Assembly (NCBI GenBank): GCA_015661075.1
Contig: JACVQJ010000005.1
Coordinates: forward strand, 1 to 48,758
Length of the DNA stretch: 48,758 bases
From: Parachlamydiales bacterium
GTDB taxonomy: Bacteria > Chlamydiota > Chlamydiia > Chlamydiales > SM23-39
Direction: 5' to 3'
The notes under the pieces were generated by a model. That model searched no databases. It had not been told where the DNA came from and saw nothing but the letters and a program-made list of their open reading frames with translations. Position numbers and translations under genes: made by a program. This document shows, one piece after another, positions 32,934 to 41,202 of this stretch. Numbering within the stretch: the stretch's first letter is position 1; each line of letters begins with the position of its first letter.

Positions 32934-33341
32934 ATGGAACATTATCAGATTTCCTATCTCGGCGATCTCCGATGCGAGTGCGTACATTCCAGTGGCGCCC
33001 GATTGCAAACAGATGCCCCCAAAGACAATGAGGGGAAAGGGGAGGGGTTTTCCCCGACCGATCTATTTGCAGCGAGCCTGGGGACTTGTATGCTGACGGT
33101 CATGGCCATCACAGCGCGTCATCTCGGCCTGGATCTTCATGGAACGAGCGTGGACCTTCAAAAGGAAATGTCTTCGAATCCGCCCCGCCGTATTGCCCGT
33201 TTGATCGTTCGTTTTCGCTGTCCTGGCCATTTTGCTCCATCAGCCATCAAAAAACTCGAACAGGCCGCCGTCCAATGTCCCGTACACTACAGCCTGCATC
33301 CGGATATCAAGCTGGATATTGATTTTCTCTGGGGCGTGTAA
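32934..33341 (+). CDS. OsmC/Ohr-family peroxiredoxin-like protein
   Basis: The 135-residue protein carries the two OsmC-family cysteines: Cys52 in FAASLGTCMLTV and Cys115 in AAVQCPVHYSL. FSPTDLFAASLGTC is the family signature. Members reduce organic hydroperoxides with the cysteine pair, or, in the YhfA branch, have no defined substrate; the KGEGFSPTD loop and short length fit the YhfA-like branch. The gene ends 4 nt before holA, so it is likely co-transcribed with it and the methyltransferase. Confidence 0.85.
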   Translation: MEHYQISYLGDLRCECVHSSGARLQTDAPKDNEGKGEGFSPTDLFAASLGTCMLTVMAITARHLGLDLHGTSVDLQKEMSSNPPRRIARLIVRFRCPGHFAPSAIKKLEQAAVQCPVHYSLHPDIKLDIDFLWGV

Positions 33342-33345
33342 CATT

Positions 33346-34329
33346 ATGCGCTATAACAATTTAAAGGCCTTTGAAAGGCAGATCGCCGCAGCATCCTCGG
33401 ATCAGCGGGGACGGCTATTTCTCATCGCGCAGGCCGATGATTTTGAGCGCAGAAAAGCGATCGATACGACTCTTGCCTTCGTGGCGGCGCCTGATGCGTT
33501 CGTCAGCCGTTTTTTGGGAGAAGATGCGACGGTGCGCGCAGTCATGGATGCGCTGAACAGCCCGGCTCTTTTTTCACCGGAGTGCGTCGTGGTTGTCGAT
33601 GACGCGGACAAAAAATTGATCGATGCGCTTTTTGCTCAGCTCAAAGGTCCATTGTCGTTCGGCTACTTACTCTTGGGCGTGAAAGGAAAAATCAGTTCCA
33701 GTTTTGCCGAAACGCACGGCATTGTCCTCGATCTGATGGAAGAAAGGCCATGGGAAAAGGAAAAGCGCTGGACGGAGAAGCTCCACGAGAAAGCGCGCGC
33801 AGCGGGAAAGCGCCTGGCGCCGGATGCCGCCCAATGGATGATGGAGCGATTGGAAAAAGACGCGGCCGTTCTCGATTCTGAAATGGACAAGCTCGTCTGT
33901 TATTGCGCCCACAAGTCCTCAATCGAAAAGTCTGATGTAGAAGAGATCTGCTCGGCCAGCCGTACCCATACTCTCTGGCAGATCGCCGATGAAATGGTGT
34001 GGGCGAAGATTTTTCGCTCGGATGCGGCCGATATGCGCGATCCGTCATTTTTCCACGGTCTGCTGCCAAGTCTGCGCATGCAGTTGAACATCGGGATGAA
34101 AATGCACGATCTGCACTTGAGCCAGGTCCCTTTTTCTGAATGGGGAGCCCATTTTCCCAAGATCTGGCCCAAGACGCTGGAAAAAAAGGCGCAAACCGCT
34201 CAGCGCCTCGGATCTACCTTTTTTCGCGACGGCCTTGATCGCCTCTTTGAAATCGAGCTGCTGGCTAAAAACAGCGCCGCCCCGCTCGATGCCATGCTCG
34301 ATTTTTTCCGCGTACGGCTTATGTCATGA
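33346..34329 (+). CDS. holA: DNA polymerase III delta subunit-like protein (HolA)
   Basis: This 327-residue protein has the delta-subunit layout: an N-terminal AAA-like domain without a working Walker A (IAQADDFERRKAI, ATVRAVMDALNSPALFSPEC, VVVVDDADKKL), a middle lid domain, and a helical collar (AADMRDPSFFHGLLPSLRMQ and following). It would load the beta clamp as part of the gamma complex. The ATG at 33346 is used, not an upstream frame inside the OsmC gene. Its stop overlaps the ATG of the methyltransferase (ATGA). This pair occurs side by side in Chlamydia too, a useful synteny clue. Confidence 0.7.
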   Translation: MRYNNLKAFERQIAAASSDQRGRLFLIAQADDFERRKAIDTTLAFVAAPDAFVSRFLGEDATVRAVMDALNSPALFSPECVVVVDDADKKLIDALFAQLKGPLSFGYLLLGVKGKISSSFAETHGIVLDLMEERPWEKEKRWTEKLHEKARAAGKRLAPDAAQWMMERLEKDAAVLDSEMDKLVCYCAHKSSIEKSDVEEICSASRTHTLWQIADEMVWAKIFRSDAADMRDPSFFHGLLPSLRMQLNIGMKMHDLHLSQVPFSEWGAHFPKIWPKTLEKKAQTAQRLGSTFFRDGLDRLFEIELLAKNSAAPLDAMLDFFRVRLMS

Positions 34330-35036
34330 GCGAACCTTTATTGTATCTATTGCCCAACCTGCTTGACGAGGAATTGCCTCACGAGCCATTTCTTCCGATC
34401 AGCGTGGCTAACGCCGTCTTGACGCTCAATGGCTTGATTGCAGAAAGTGAAAAGAGCGCGCGCCGGTTTTTGCGCCGCTTTGTGGGTCACGATCAAATGG
34501 CTGCCATGCCTATTGAATTGCTGAACGAGCATACCCGTATCGAGGATATGGCCAGACTGCTTGACCCCATCGCAAAAGGGCAAGTCTGGGGGATTGTGTC
34601 CGATGCGGGGCTCCCCTGTATTGCCGATCCCGGCGCGCCCCTGGTTCGGCTTGCGAATGAGCGCGGCATCCGGGTTGTTGCGATTCCCGGCCCCTGTTCT
34701 CTCATCCTGGCGCTTCAGCTCTCCGGCCTCAATGCCCAGAGATTTGCGTTTCACGGCTATTTGCCGCGCGACCGCGAGCCTTTGCTGCAGCGGCTGCGGC
34801 ATCTGGGAAAGGTTTCATCGCAAGACGATTCGACACAGGTCTGGATTGAGGCGCCTTATCGATCGGCCAAAATGTTTGAAGCGGCACTCGAGGCTCTCCA
34901 GCCTAATACGGCGCTTTGTGTGGCTTTGAGCCTCACCTTAGCGCGCCAGCGTGTTTGTACACGCAAAGTTTCCGAATGGCGAAAACAGCCTATTTCCATT
35001 GAAAAAGAACCAGCGGTTTTTCTGGCTACGCATTAA
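34326..35036 (+). CDS. RsmI-like tetrapyrrole-methylase-fold SAM methyltransferase
   Basis: The 236-residue protein reads LLYLLPNLLDEELP at the start (TP-type fold with an altered N-terminus), GIVSDAGLPCIADPGAPLV (the SAM-binding DAGxPxxxDPG motif of RsmI) and VVAIPGPCSLILALQLSGL. RsmI methylates the 2'-O of C1402 in 16S rRNA. The N-terminal region departs from RsmI's LYIVATPIGNLxD, and the length (236 vs 286) is short, so this is a chlamydial RsmI-like variant of uncertain substrate. It overlaps holA by four nt. Confidence 0.8.
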   Translation: MSEPLLYLLPNLLDEELPHEPFLPISVANAVLTLNGLIAESEKSARRFLRRFVGHDQMAAMPIELLNEHTRIEDMARLLDPIAKGQVWGIVSDAGLPCIADPGAPLVRLANERGIRVVAIPGPCSLILALQLSGLNAQRFAFHGYLPRDREPLLQRLRHLGKVSSQDDSTQVWIEAPYRSAKMFEAALEALQPNTALCVALSLTLARQRVCTRKVSEWRKQPISIEKEPAVFLATH

Positions 35037-35044
35037 ATAATATT

Positions 35045-36016
35045 ATGTCATTGAGTGCCAGTTCATGGAATCGATTTATCACCGAAGTTAAATTGAGAAA
35101 TCGCGATATAAGCAAACCGGTTGCTTTTATATTACAGACACATGTGGATCATAATGGGATGTTTGCTGATCTAGCAATGCGTTTTTGTTTTTTAACGCTT
35201 TGCAAAACGTATCAGGTTTATATTTGTAGCGTAGTTGATAAAGCAGGCATTCCTGCCGTCATTCATCAAATATCCATCAGCACAGGGCGGAAAATTGAAT
35301 TGCTGGTTTTTTGCGCTCATGGAACGGATGACTGTATGCAATTGGGCGGCATTTTTACCGAACAAGACATTACGCCAGAGGAATCCGAGGATTTAGATTT
35401 TTACGCAAGGATTGTGGCGATTTCATGTCGCACGGGAAACCTTTTGGGACCAAGATTATCGAGGGCATTCAACCGGCCGGTATCGGCTCCAATGACAGAC
35501 ATTCGATCACGGCATGTTTTTGTAGATAGTCACAATGAAATTTGCTCAACATGTCCATTCGTGAAATTTTACCCCGACGGGACATCACTGAGGATCGATC
35601 ACCCCAACACCAATTGGCAGTATGAATGGGATTATCGACAATATATTAAAATAAACGCAGAAAGCGGCGACGCTTTTGCGCAATTACGGTTTGCCATCTT
35701 TCTTGAAAGAAATGGCGAGGGTGAAAAAGCGGAAGATTTTTTTAATAGAGCGGCCGTTCAGGGTTTGCTTGCCGCCCAAAAAAAACTGGGCCGTTTTTAT
35801 GAGAAGCGAGGCATTTTTTTTGTAGCGGAATATTGGTTGAGAAAAGCGGCGGCGCAGGATGACGTTGAAGCGAAATTGTTGCTGGGCCGTATTATGGATA
35901 AGCGCGAAATTGCTCTAAACATGCTCGGATACGTCTTTCAAAATGAAGGTCAATCTGCAATAGCCGACGATTATTTTAGAAAAGCCGATTCTTTTCGTTT
36001 GACATTGATCTGTTGA
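35045..36016 (+). CDS. Clan CD cysteine peptidase-like protein with Sel1/TPR repeats (candidate effector)
   Basis: The 323-residue protein has an N-terminal alpha/beta domain with two hydrophobic strands that end in a histidine and a cysteine: IELLVFCAHGT with His92, and RIVAISCRTGN with Cys128. Strand-HG followed 30-40 residues later by strand-SC is the dyad of Clan CD peptidases (caspase, gingipain, CHAT). Residues 200-315 form Sel1-like repeats (GDAFAQLRFAIFLER, GLLAAQKKLGRFYEK, DVEAKLLLGRIMDK). It is more AT-rich than the holA operon before it (8-nt gap). It has no signal peptide; type III export is possible. Activity is not proven by two residues alone. Confidence 0.5.
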   Translation: MSLSASSWNRFITEVKLRNRDISKPVAFILQTHVDHNGMFADLAMRFCFLTLCKTYQVYICSVVDKAGIPAVIHQISISTGRKIELLVFCAHGTDDCMQLGGIFTEQDITPEESEDLDFYARIVAISCRTGNLLGPRLSRAFNRPVSAPMTDIRSRHVFVDSHNEICSTCPFVKFYPDGTSLRIDHPNTNWQYEWDYRQYIKINAESGDAFAQLRFAIFLERNGEGEKAEDFFNRAAVQGLLAAQKKLGRFYEKRGIFFVAEYWLRKAAAQDDVEAKLLLGRIMDKREIALNMLGYVFQNEGQSAIADDYFRKADSFRLTLIC

Positions 36017-36225
36017 TGAACTAGGAAGATGTTATACCGGACGTGATTCAAAAATCGGGAATTGGGCAAGAAGGCGCCCTGAATTTGAGTCAGGCGAAGC
36101 CGGCGCCGAAGCAGCCCAACTTCAATTAGTTGGGCGATGCAGGCGGGCTCAAAGGCAGTGGCTGCCGACGTAGCACAAAATCGATTTTTAAAACATGTTC
36201 GGTATATTTAGCGGAGGGCGTTCGG
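36017..36225. other. Structured intergenic stretch before the FKBP gene
   Basis: It contains imperfect inverted repeats (ttgggc...ggcgcc near 36061 against ggcgcc...gcccaa near 36118), and gcccaac/gttgggc (36114-36135). These look like decayed palindromic repeats or a terminator for the peptidase-like gene. ggtatattta near 36201 may hold the -10 of the FKBP promoter. Confidence 0.35.
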
Positions 36226-36645
36226 ATGATTCAGAAGGGCAAAAAGGTATCTCTCGAATACACGGTTTTTTTGGAAGACGGAATGCAGATCGATAGCAAC
36301 GTCGGCGATTCTCCTTTGATCGTTGTCGTCGGCAAGAATCAGCTTTTTCCCGTTTTGGAGCAGGCGATTATGAATCTAAAGCCCGGCGATAAAAAAGAAG
36401 TCTTTTTGCGCGCAGAAGAGGCATATGGACCGATCATTCCTGAGGCTTTTAAAGAGGTCGAAATCGACGCGATTCCAGCCAAGTTCCGTTATGTCGGAGC
36501 GATTTTGGGGGTGCAGGATCCGGCCGGCGGCGTTTATCCGATCCGCGTGCATGAAGTGAAAGAGAGCAAGGCCGTCCTGGATTTCAACCATCCGCTCGCA
36601 GGCAAGAACTTGCGCTTCAACGTCAAAGTGATCGAAGTGAGCTGA
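36226..36645 (+). CDS. FKBP-type peptidyl-prolyl isomerase, SlyD-like
   Basis: The 139-residue protein follows SlyD: an FKBP half (VSLEYTVFLEDGMQIDSN, VVGKNQLFPVLEQAIMNLKPGD), then the inserted-flap domain (about residues 68-118) and the closing strand with DFNHPLAGKNLRFNVKV. It lacks the histidine-rich metal-binding tail of E. coli SlyD. It speeds prolyl isomerisation and acts as a holdase in the cytosol. The ATG at 36226 is supported by ggagg eight nt upstream; the longer frame upstream is not credible. It is convergent with hemW. Confidence 0.88.
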   Translation: MIQKGKKVSLEYTVFLEDGMQIDSNVGDSPLIVVVGKNQLFPVLEQAIMNLKPGDKKEVFLRAEEAYGPIIPEAFKEVEIDAIPAKFRYVGAILGVQDPAGGVYPIRVHEVKESKAVLDFNHPLAGKNLRFNVKVIEVS

Positions 36646-36675
36646 ACAACAAATATTTTTTTTACGCGTCGCCGA

Positions 36676-37848
36676 TCATGAGCGGCATGATTTGTAATGT
36701 ATCGAAAAGTCTTGCGGTTGGCAAGGTGGCTCATCGCTGATCAGATTTTCAGCGACGGTGTCGTAAAAAAGGGTTCCCTGATCGGTCAGTTTCCAGCGAT
36801 CATGATCCCGCATGAGATATCCTTCGCTTTGAAGGCGGTGCAATTGAGCAATCGTTTCATCGGGAAGCTGCAATTCGCCATCTGCGACCCCGTGCATGAG
36901 TCGAAGTTGGATGGCGAGCCGTTCGTTGACATTCGCCGGATAGGGGAGCGTCTCTTCAAATTCAATCGTACTTTCCTGATTGCGCAGTGCGCGAGCGTAG
37001 CGCTGCAGATGCGCCACGTTCTTGAAGCGCCGCCCTTCCCAGTAACTGAAGGCAGATGGGCCGAACCCCAAAAACGGCCGTCCGATCCAGTAGCCGGTGT
37101 TGTGTACCGACTCGAATCCTTTTTTGGCAAATGCGGAAATCTCATAGCGCGTAAAGCTCAGTTCCTGCAAGCCCGAGACGGCTGTTTGCAAGAGCCGTAA
37201 CGAATTACCCTCATTCGGCATTGCCTCTTGCACGGCTTTTCTTCTCAAAAAAAATGAGGTGTGCGGCTCGATAGTGAGGTTGTACAAAGAACAATGCTGG
37301 ATCGGCAATGTTTGAATTGCCGCAAGCGATCCTTGCAGGGATTCGAGGGTCTGATGAGGAATATCGATCATCAGATCGATGGAGATGTTCTCAAAGCCGG
37401 CTGCATGCGCCTCGAAAATGGCGTCTTTCGCTTTTTTTGCGCTATGGAGCCGTTCGAGGGTTTGAAGTGATGAGTCATCCAGCGATTGAACACCGATGCT
37501 GATTCGGTTCATTCCAGCTCCTCGCAGGGCTGTTAAGCGGGCCCGATCGAGCTTGTCCGGATTGGCTTCGATGGTTATTTCGCAATGGGGGGCTATTTTG
37601 ATGCCGGAGTCTCTGACTTTTTCGAGGATGTCCATCACGCCGTCAGCGAACAGAGTCGGCGTCCCTCCGCCAAAGTAAATCGAGACGATCCGATGGCTCA
37701 AAAATTGGGATTGCATCCGCTCCCACTCGAGCAAAACGCCATCGTGAAATACCGTCTTTAAATCCGCCCTGTCGGGAATGGTATAGAAATGACAATAGGG
37801 ACACTTTTTTGAACAAAAGGGGACGTGAAAATAAAGGCTAATATCCAA
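36676..37848 (-). CDS. hemW: HemW-like radical SAM protein (coproporphyrinogen III oxidase-like)
   Basis: The 390-residue protein carries the radical SAM CxxxCxxC motif at Cys12, Cys16, Cys19 (CSKKCPYC), then FGGGTPTLF, and IGVQSLDD of the HemN/HemW family. Lack of the HemN N-terminal extension and Cys pattern points to HemW, a heme-binding protein that inserts heme into respiratory proteins rather than a true oxidase. Chlamydia species carry a similar hemN_2. The start is a TTG at 37848 placed 3 nt after the stop of the previous gene, unusual but it gives the normal N-terminus DISLYFHVPFC. Confidence 0.85.
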   Translation of the reverse strand: MDISLYFHVPFCSKKCPYCHFYTIPDRADLKTVFHDGVLLEWERMQSQFLSHRIVSIYFGGGTPTLFADGVMDILEKVRDSGIKIAPHCEITIEANPDKLDRARLTALRGAGMNRISIGVQSLDDSSLQTLERLHSAKKAKDAIFEAHAAGFENISIDLMIDIPHQTLESLQGSLAAIQTLPIQHCSLYNLTIEPHTSFFLRRKAVQEAMPNEGNSLRLLQTAVSGLQELSFTRYEISAFAKKGFESVHNTGYWIGRPFLGFGPSAFSYWEGRRFKNVAHLQRYARALRNQESTIEFEETLPYPANVNERLAIQLRLMHGVADGELQLPDETIAQLHRLQSEGYLMRDHDRWKLTDQGTLFYDTVAENLISDEPPCQPQDFSIHYKSCRS

Positions 37849-37851
37849 ATA

Positions 37852-38316
37852 TTACCAATTGTCCCGGTCAGGATCATCGAGAATGCCCCGCTTCCAGCGG
37901 TTGCGGTCGGAGAACGGGTCTTCTTCTTCTTCTTCTTCCTCGACAACGGTTGGCTCTTCTTCGGCAGCGGTACCTGATGCCGTCTCGTCTTCCGTGACCG
38001 TTTCCATGTCATACGCTTCAGTCTCCATGTCGAGTCCGGCGTCGGTCATATTTTCGCCGATGTCGGCGTCGGGCAGAGTGTGGGGTTCCGCATAGGCTTG
38101 GCGCGCGGGCGAGCGCTTTGGCGTGACGTATTCTTCCAGTTCGCCATTTTCTTTTAAGAAACGCAGCCGCTCCTTTTCTTCCTCAATTCTGGATTTGAGG
38201 GTTTTGATCTCTTCCTTGTGTTTTTCAACGTCTTTTTTGGGGACCAGTCCCAAACTCATCCATTGATCGAGATCTTCCAGTTCCGCTTCGAGTTTTTTGA
38301 GTCTTTCGCTTTTCAT
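37852..38316 (-). CDS. Acidic coiled-coil protein, unknown function
   Basis: The 154-residue protein has an N-terminal coiled coil (KKLEAELEDLDQWMSLGL, EEIKTLKSRIEEEKERLRFL) and a very acidic C-terminal half with nine consecutive glutamates or nearly so (VVEEEEEEEDP), encoded by repeated gaa/gag codons. It ends in RNRWKRGILDDPDRDNW. It precedes hemW with a 3-nt gap, so they are co-transcribed. The acidic stretch is a typical slippage-prone, low-complexity tract. The function is unknown; a scaffold or binding protein is likely. Confidence 0.7.
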   Translation of the reverse strand: MKSERLKKLEAELEDLDQWMSLGLVPKKDVEKHKEEIKTLKSRIEEEKERLRFLKENGELEEYVTPKRSPARQAYAEPHTLPDADIGENMTDAGLDMETEAYDMETVTEDETASGTAAEEEPTVVEEEEEEEDPFSDRNRWKRGILDDPDRDNW

Positions 38317-38506
38317 CGTCCCCTATGGATTGATCAGATTCAGGGTGTATGTACAGCCTGCATCGGTTGTCTTCAATCTCTACCTAGCCTAAGTGCGGCT
38401 ATTCTGTAAAATATTTTTTTTTAAATCACGTTCATTTTTAAAAATTCGCCGGAAACGTCCAGCGCAACGACTCTATCTCAGGGAGATATTTTATTTCGAT
38501 CATTTT

Positions 38507-39076
38507 TTAATGATTGGACGAACAGCATCCGCCGGAATTGCCGCTGCAGCCGCAGCCCGATGAGGGACTAACGATCTTGAATCCGGCGCCATGTTTTCCT
38601 TCGGCGTAATCGATGATCGTTCCATCCAGCTGGGCCGCAGACTTTGGGTCGACATGGATTTGGATGCCATGCGATTCAAAGACTTGGTCTGTGGTCTGGG
38701 CTTGTTCGGAATAGTCGAGGAAGTATTCGTATCCGCAGCAGCCGGAATCCTGGATGCCGAAGCGAAGGGCCCATCCGATTTTCTTTTCTTCCACCAAAAT
38801 GGAGCGAAATTGCCGCGCGGCCTCTTCAGTCATCTGGATGGCGGGCTCATCCGGCTCGTCTAAAACTGCATTGAGACGAGAGACGAGCGTGTTGATTTGT
38901 TCGTCTGTCATCGGATGGGAAGAGAGTTTTTCTTCCAGGGTCAGATCGTGCGATGAGCGGCAGCAAGAGCACTCGACGCCGGAAGCAACCAGCTCGCGCT
39001 TCAGTTTGTGGCTTTTGGGACCAAAAGTGTCAAAAATTTCAACAATTGGCATTTTGCGATGGATGCGCTCGTTCAC
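38507..39076 (-). CDS. A-type iron-sulfur carrier (IscA/ErpA-like) with DUF1858-like N-terminal domain
   Basis: The 189-residue protein is a fusion. Residues 78-189 are the A-type carrier (IQMTEEAARQFRSILVEEKK, FLDYSEQ...) with the C-terminal CGC at Cys175/Cys177 and an upstream Cys pair (113-114). Residues 10-72 resemble DUF1858/ScdA-N domains: GVECSCCRSSHDLTLEEKL with Cys36, Cys38, Cys39, then IxxLVSRLNAVL. A-type carriers pass Fe-S clusters to targets; DUF1858 domains occur in Fe-S/redox proteins. It begins with GTG (39076), with gaggg upstream. The ferredoxin gene lies 12 nt ahead on the same strand, so this is a small Fe-S operon. Confidence 0.75.
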   Translation of the reverse strand: MNERIHRKMPIVEIFDTFGPKSHKLKRELVASGVECSCCRSSHDLTLEEKLSSHPMTDEQINTLVSRLNAVLDEPDEPAIQMTEEAARQFRSILVEEKKIGWALRFGIQDSGCCGYEYFLDYSEQAQTTDQVFESHGIQIHVDPKSAAQLDGTIIDYAEGKHGAGFKIVSPSSGCGCSGNSGGCCSSNH

Positions 39077-39088
39077 GAAACCCTCAAG

Positions 39089-39352
39089 TTAAAATTTAAT
39101 TTTTACTTTGCCGCATTTAATCTTGCATTGGCAGGCTAGACGCTCTCGATCCATTTCTCCGAGAAAGTCCGCTTCAGCCGGGGAGAATTCCGTCAAATTT
39201 TCCATCCCGTCCACCACGTCGATCACGCAAGTGCCGCAAACGCCCTCGGTACAGGCGAATGGTACGCCAACCTGCTCGCAAGCGTCCGTAATAGGGGAGC
39301 CATCGTCGATGTCGACTTCTTCCTGTGTGTCTTCAAAATATATCTTGGCCAT
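39089..39352 (-). CDS. 2Fe-2S ferredoxin
   Basis: The 87-residue protein binds a plant/adrenodoxin-type cluster with Cys34, Cys39, Cys42 (CTEGVCGTC) and Cys74 (RLACQ). It starts MAKIYFEDTQEEVDI and is the length of chlamydial ferredoxins. It would carry electrons in Fe-S assembly or isoprenoid synthesis. It is the first gene of the operon with the A-type carrier, and gives the carrier a direct partner. The ATG has aggaaaag about 6 nt upstream. Confidence 0.9.
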   Translation of the reverse strand: MAKIYFEDTQEEVDIDDGSPITDACEQVGVPFACTEGVCGTCVIDVVDGMENLTEFSPAEADFLGEMDRERLACQCKIKCGKVKIKF

Positions 39353-39455
39353 CGTTTTCTTTTCCTAAAAGTAAGAGGGATTTTAGCTCTTTTCAATCGA
39401 TTTTGGCAAGAGTCAAAAAATGCTTACATGTCTAGTGTAATAAGTAATTATTGAG

Positions 39456-39484
39456 TTGAATTTTATGTGTGTAGATAGTAAAAT
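39456..39484 (+). promoter_or_regulatory. Promoter of island gene 1
   Basis: TTGAAT (39456-39461) and TAAAAT (39479-39484) are exactly 17 nt apart. The leader 39478-39520 matches 41152-41191, ahead of island gene 2, in about 36 of 41 aligned bases. Confidence 0.65.
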
Positions 39485-39531
39485 TAATACAGCTAAAAAC
39501 ATTAAACCGCAAATAATATGTGTGGGTGATT

Positions 39532-41061
39532 ATGTCGGCGTTAGAAGGGTCTAGATTTGATTTTGCGAGATGTTCCTTGTTTATGACAGATGAAGAAAGT
39601 AATGATTTGAGTTCATCGACATCGCTCGATTTACCTCCTGTTCCGCCGAATACGCCAGATAATTCTCGAGAAATCAAAGATTTGACTCTGCTCGCTCGGA
39701 CGAATCGCGAATGGAAGGAAAGCAGCCTTCCTGATAAATGTTTGGGAGTTGCTATTGTAATTCTTACCCTTTCCGGTTTAATTTACTGTGCTATTTTCGC
39801 CCCAGTGATTATTGGAATTGCGGCAGGTATCGTAGGTGTTAAGTACGGGATAAGCACGCTTTTCGATAAGTACGGGAAAAATGATGAGTACCCGATCAGA
39901 GTGCTTTTGGAAAAACATCACTTGGCAAGGCGCTTGGATGACCCCTCACCTGAGAGGATCATCGAGGCACCGAGAAATGTGGGTTTAGATGGAAGATCGC
40001 ATTTAGCGGGTCTTTTCAGGCAAGATAAAATAGCTCCTGCCGTCGTTCAAAATAAGAGCGATGCTGTTTTTGACGAAAGCAATCAAGTTGAACGAGATCG
40101 TCTGATTCGTATGGCAAAAACGAGTATGGAAAATCTCCAATCAAATCCGCAAACATACCGAACACGATACAATGGTGAAGTTGTCAATATTGCATCTGAG
40201 ATTTATGAATTTTCTCTGAATGCCCCAGTCGCTCAATCGCTGGATTTGATAAAGCGCTTAATGTCTGATGCCGATCAAATTGGTAGAGATAAAGTTGCTT
40301 TTGGCCCGGGGAGTGCTTTTAAAAATAATTTTTCTCTGCTGCATGTCTTTAAACATGACATAATAGATCCCAGCAACGATGCCCTTATTACTCACGGGTA
40401 TGTCGATGTAATGCGTAGTGATAAATTTAACGAGATGATTTGTATAAAAATAGAGTATGAGGCTTTTGACAGGATAGTCGGAGTGAGTGATGCTAATCAA
40501 ATTGCGAACGTAATCGCTACCGTTAAAAAACAGCTGCGTGTTCTTAGAAACAGTGAAGTCATCGATAAGTGTGAGTATAATATATGGCTGTCACAGTGTC
40601 TTCTGAATATTAAGAACAGGATTAATATTAATCTAGTTAATGAAGTAACTCAAATGTTGCAAGGGATTCAGGATTTGAAAGAGTTCAATGATTTCAGACA
40701 TATACTCCCATCAGCTGATAAACAACTATCAGCTTTGAAAAAATTGAAATGTATTGATGACAACGAGCGATATGAAATTCTTTCAGAGCTTAAATGTCTG
40801 GTGGCTAATGTTTTCTGTGAAAATTACGATAGATTGAAAAAATCTACCCCATCGACTAGTGATAAATCATTTCTAGATGATATTAAAAATGTTTTGATGT
40901 CGCAAGGTTGTGAAATGTTAGTCGAAGAGCAAGAAAGTGAGGAACGATCTGACGTAGAGGTTGGTTGGGCGCGAGACTATTCGAAAGTTTTTGGGAAACC
41001 ATCACTAACCTTCAAACTCTCCTGCGAAATCGACAATTTTTTGACGTCAAAGGTTATTTAA
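39532..41061 (+). CDS. Inc-like candidate effector, island gene 1
   Basis: The product has 509 residues from the ATG at 39532, with a GTG at 39520 as an alternative. A long bilobed hydrophobic stretch (about residues 70-105: CLGVAIVILTLSGLIYC... APVIIGIAAGIVGVKY) sits near the N-terminus, as in chlamydial inclusion-membrane (Inc) proteins; helical, polar repeats follow. Repeat units KKQLRVLRNSEVID and DKQLSALKKLKCID match a unit in gene 2 (NQLSILLKLQLIT). AT-rich and first of three related genes with their own promoters. I infer a type III secreted Inc-type effector; no catalytic motif is visible. Confidence 0.65.
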   Translation: MSALEGSRFDFARCSLFMTDEESNDLSSSTSLDLPPVPPNTPDNSREIKDLTLLARTNREWKESSLPDKCLGVAIVILTLSGLIYCAIFAPVIIGIAAGIVGVKYGISTLFDKYGKNDEYPIRVLLEKHHLARRLDDPSPERIIEAPRNVGLDGRSHLAGLFRQDKIAPAVVQNKSDAVFDESNQVERDRLIRMAKTSMENLQSNPQTYRTRYNGEVVNIASEIYEFSLNAPVAQSLDLIKRLMSDADQIGRDKVAFGPGSAFKNNFSLLHVFKHDIIDPSNDALITHGYVDVMRSDKFNEMICIKIEYEAFDRIVGVSDANQIANVIATVKKQLRVLRNSEVIDKCEYNIWLSQCLLNIKNRININLVNEVTQMLQGIQDLKEFNDFRHILPSADKQLSALKKLKCIDDNERYEILSELKCLVANVFCENYDRLKKSTPSTSDKSFLDDIKNVLMSQGCEMLVEEQESEERSDVEVGWARDYSKVFGKPSLTFKLSCEIDNFLTSKVI

Positions 41062-41129
41062 GAAGTTAGTATATGTTGACAAGATTTATCTATCTAAATT
41101 AGATAAAGCACTTTGCACAAAGTTTGTTA

Positions 41130-41158
41130 TTGGCTTTATTTCGTAAAAGTTGTAAAAT
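41130..41158 (+). promoter_or_regulatory. Promoter of island gene 2
   Basis: TTGGCT (41130-41135) and TAAAAT (41153-41158) are 17 nt apart, and the leader copies that of island gene 1. Confidence 0.65.
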
Positions 41159-41202
41159 TAATAAAGCTGAAAGCAATAAACAAATAAAATGGGGTAATGG
41201 GT

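Noticed and set aside
36130..36225. N-terminal extension of the FKBP gene (frame open from 36130)
   Set aside because: The ATG at 36226 has a proper ggagg site and gives the usual FKBP start; the extension is repeat-derived.
37915..37945. gaa/gag triplet run resembling a microsatellite
   Set aside because: It is coding for the glutamate tract of the acidic protein; noted there rather than as a separate repeat element.
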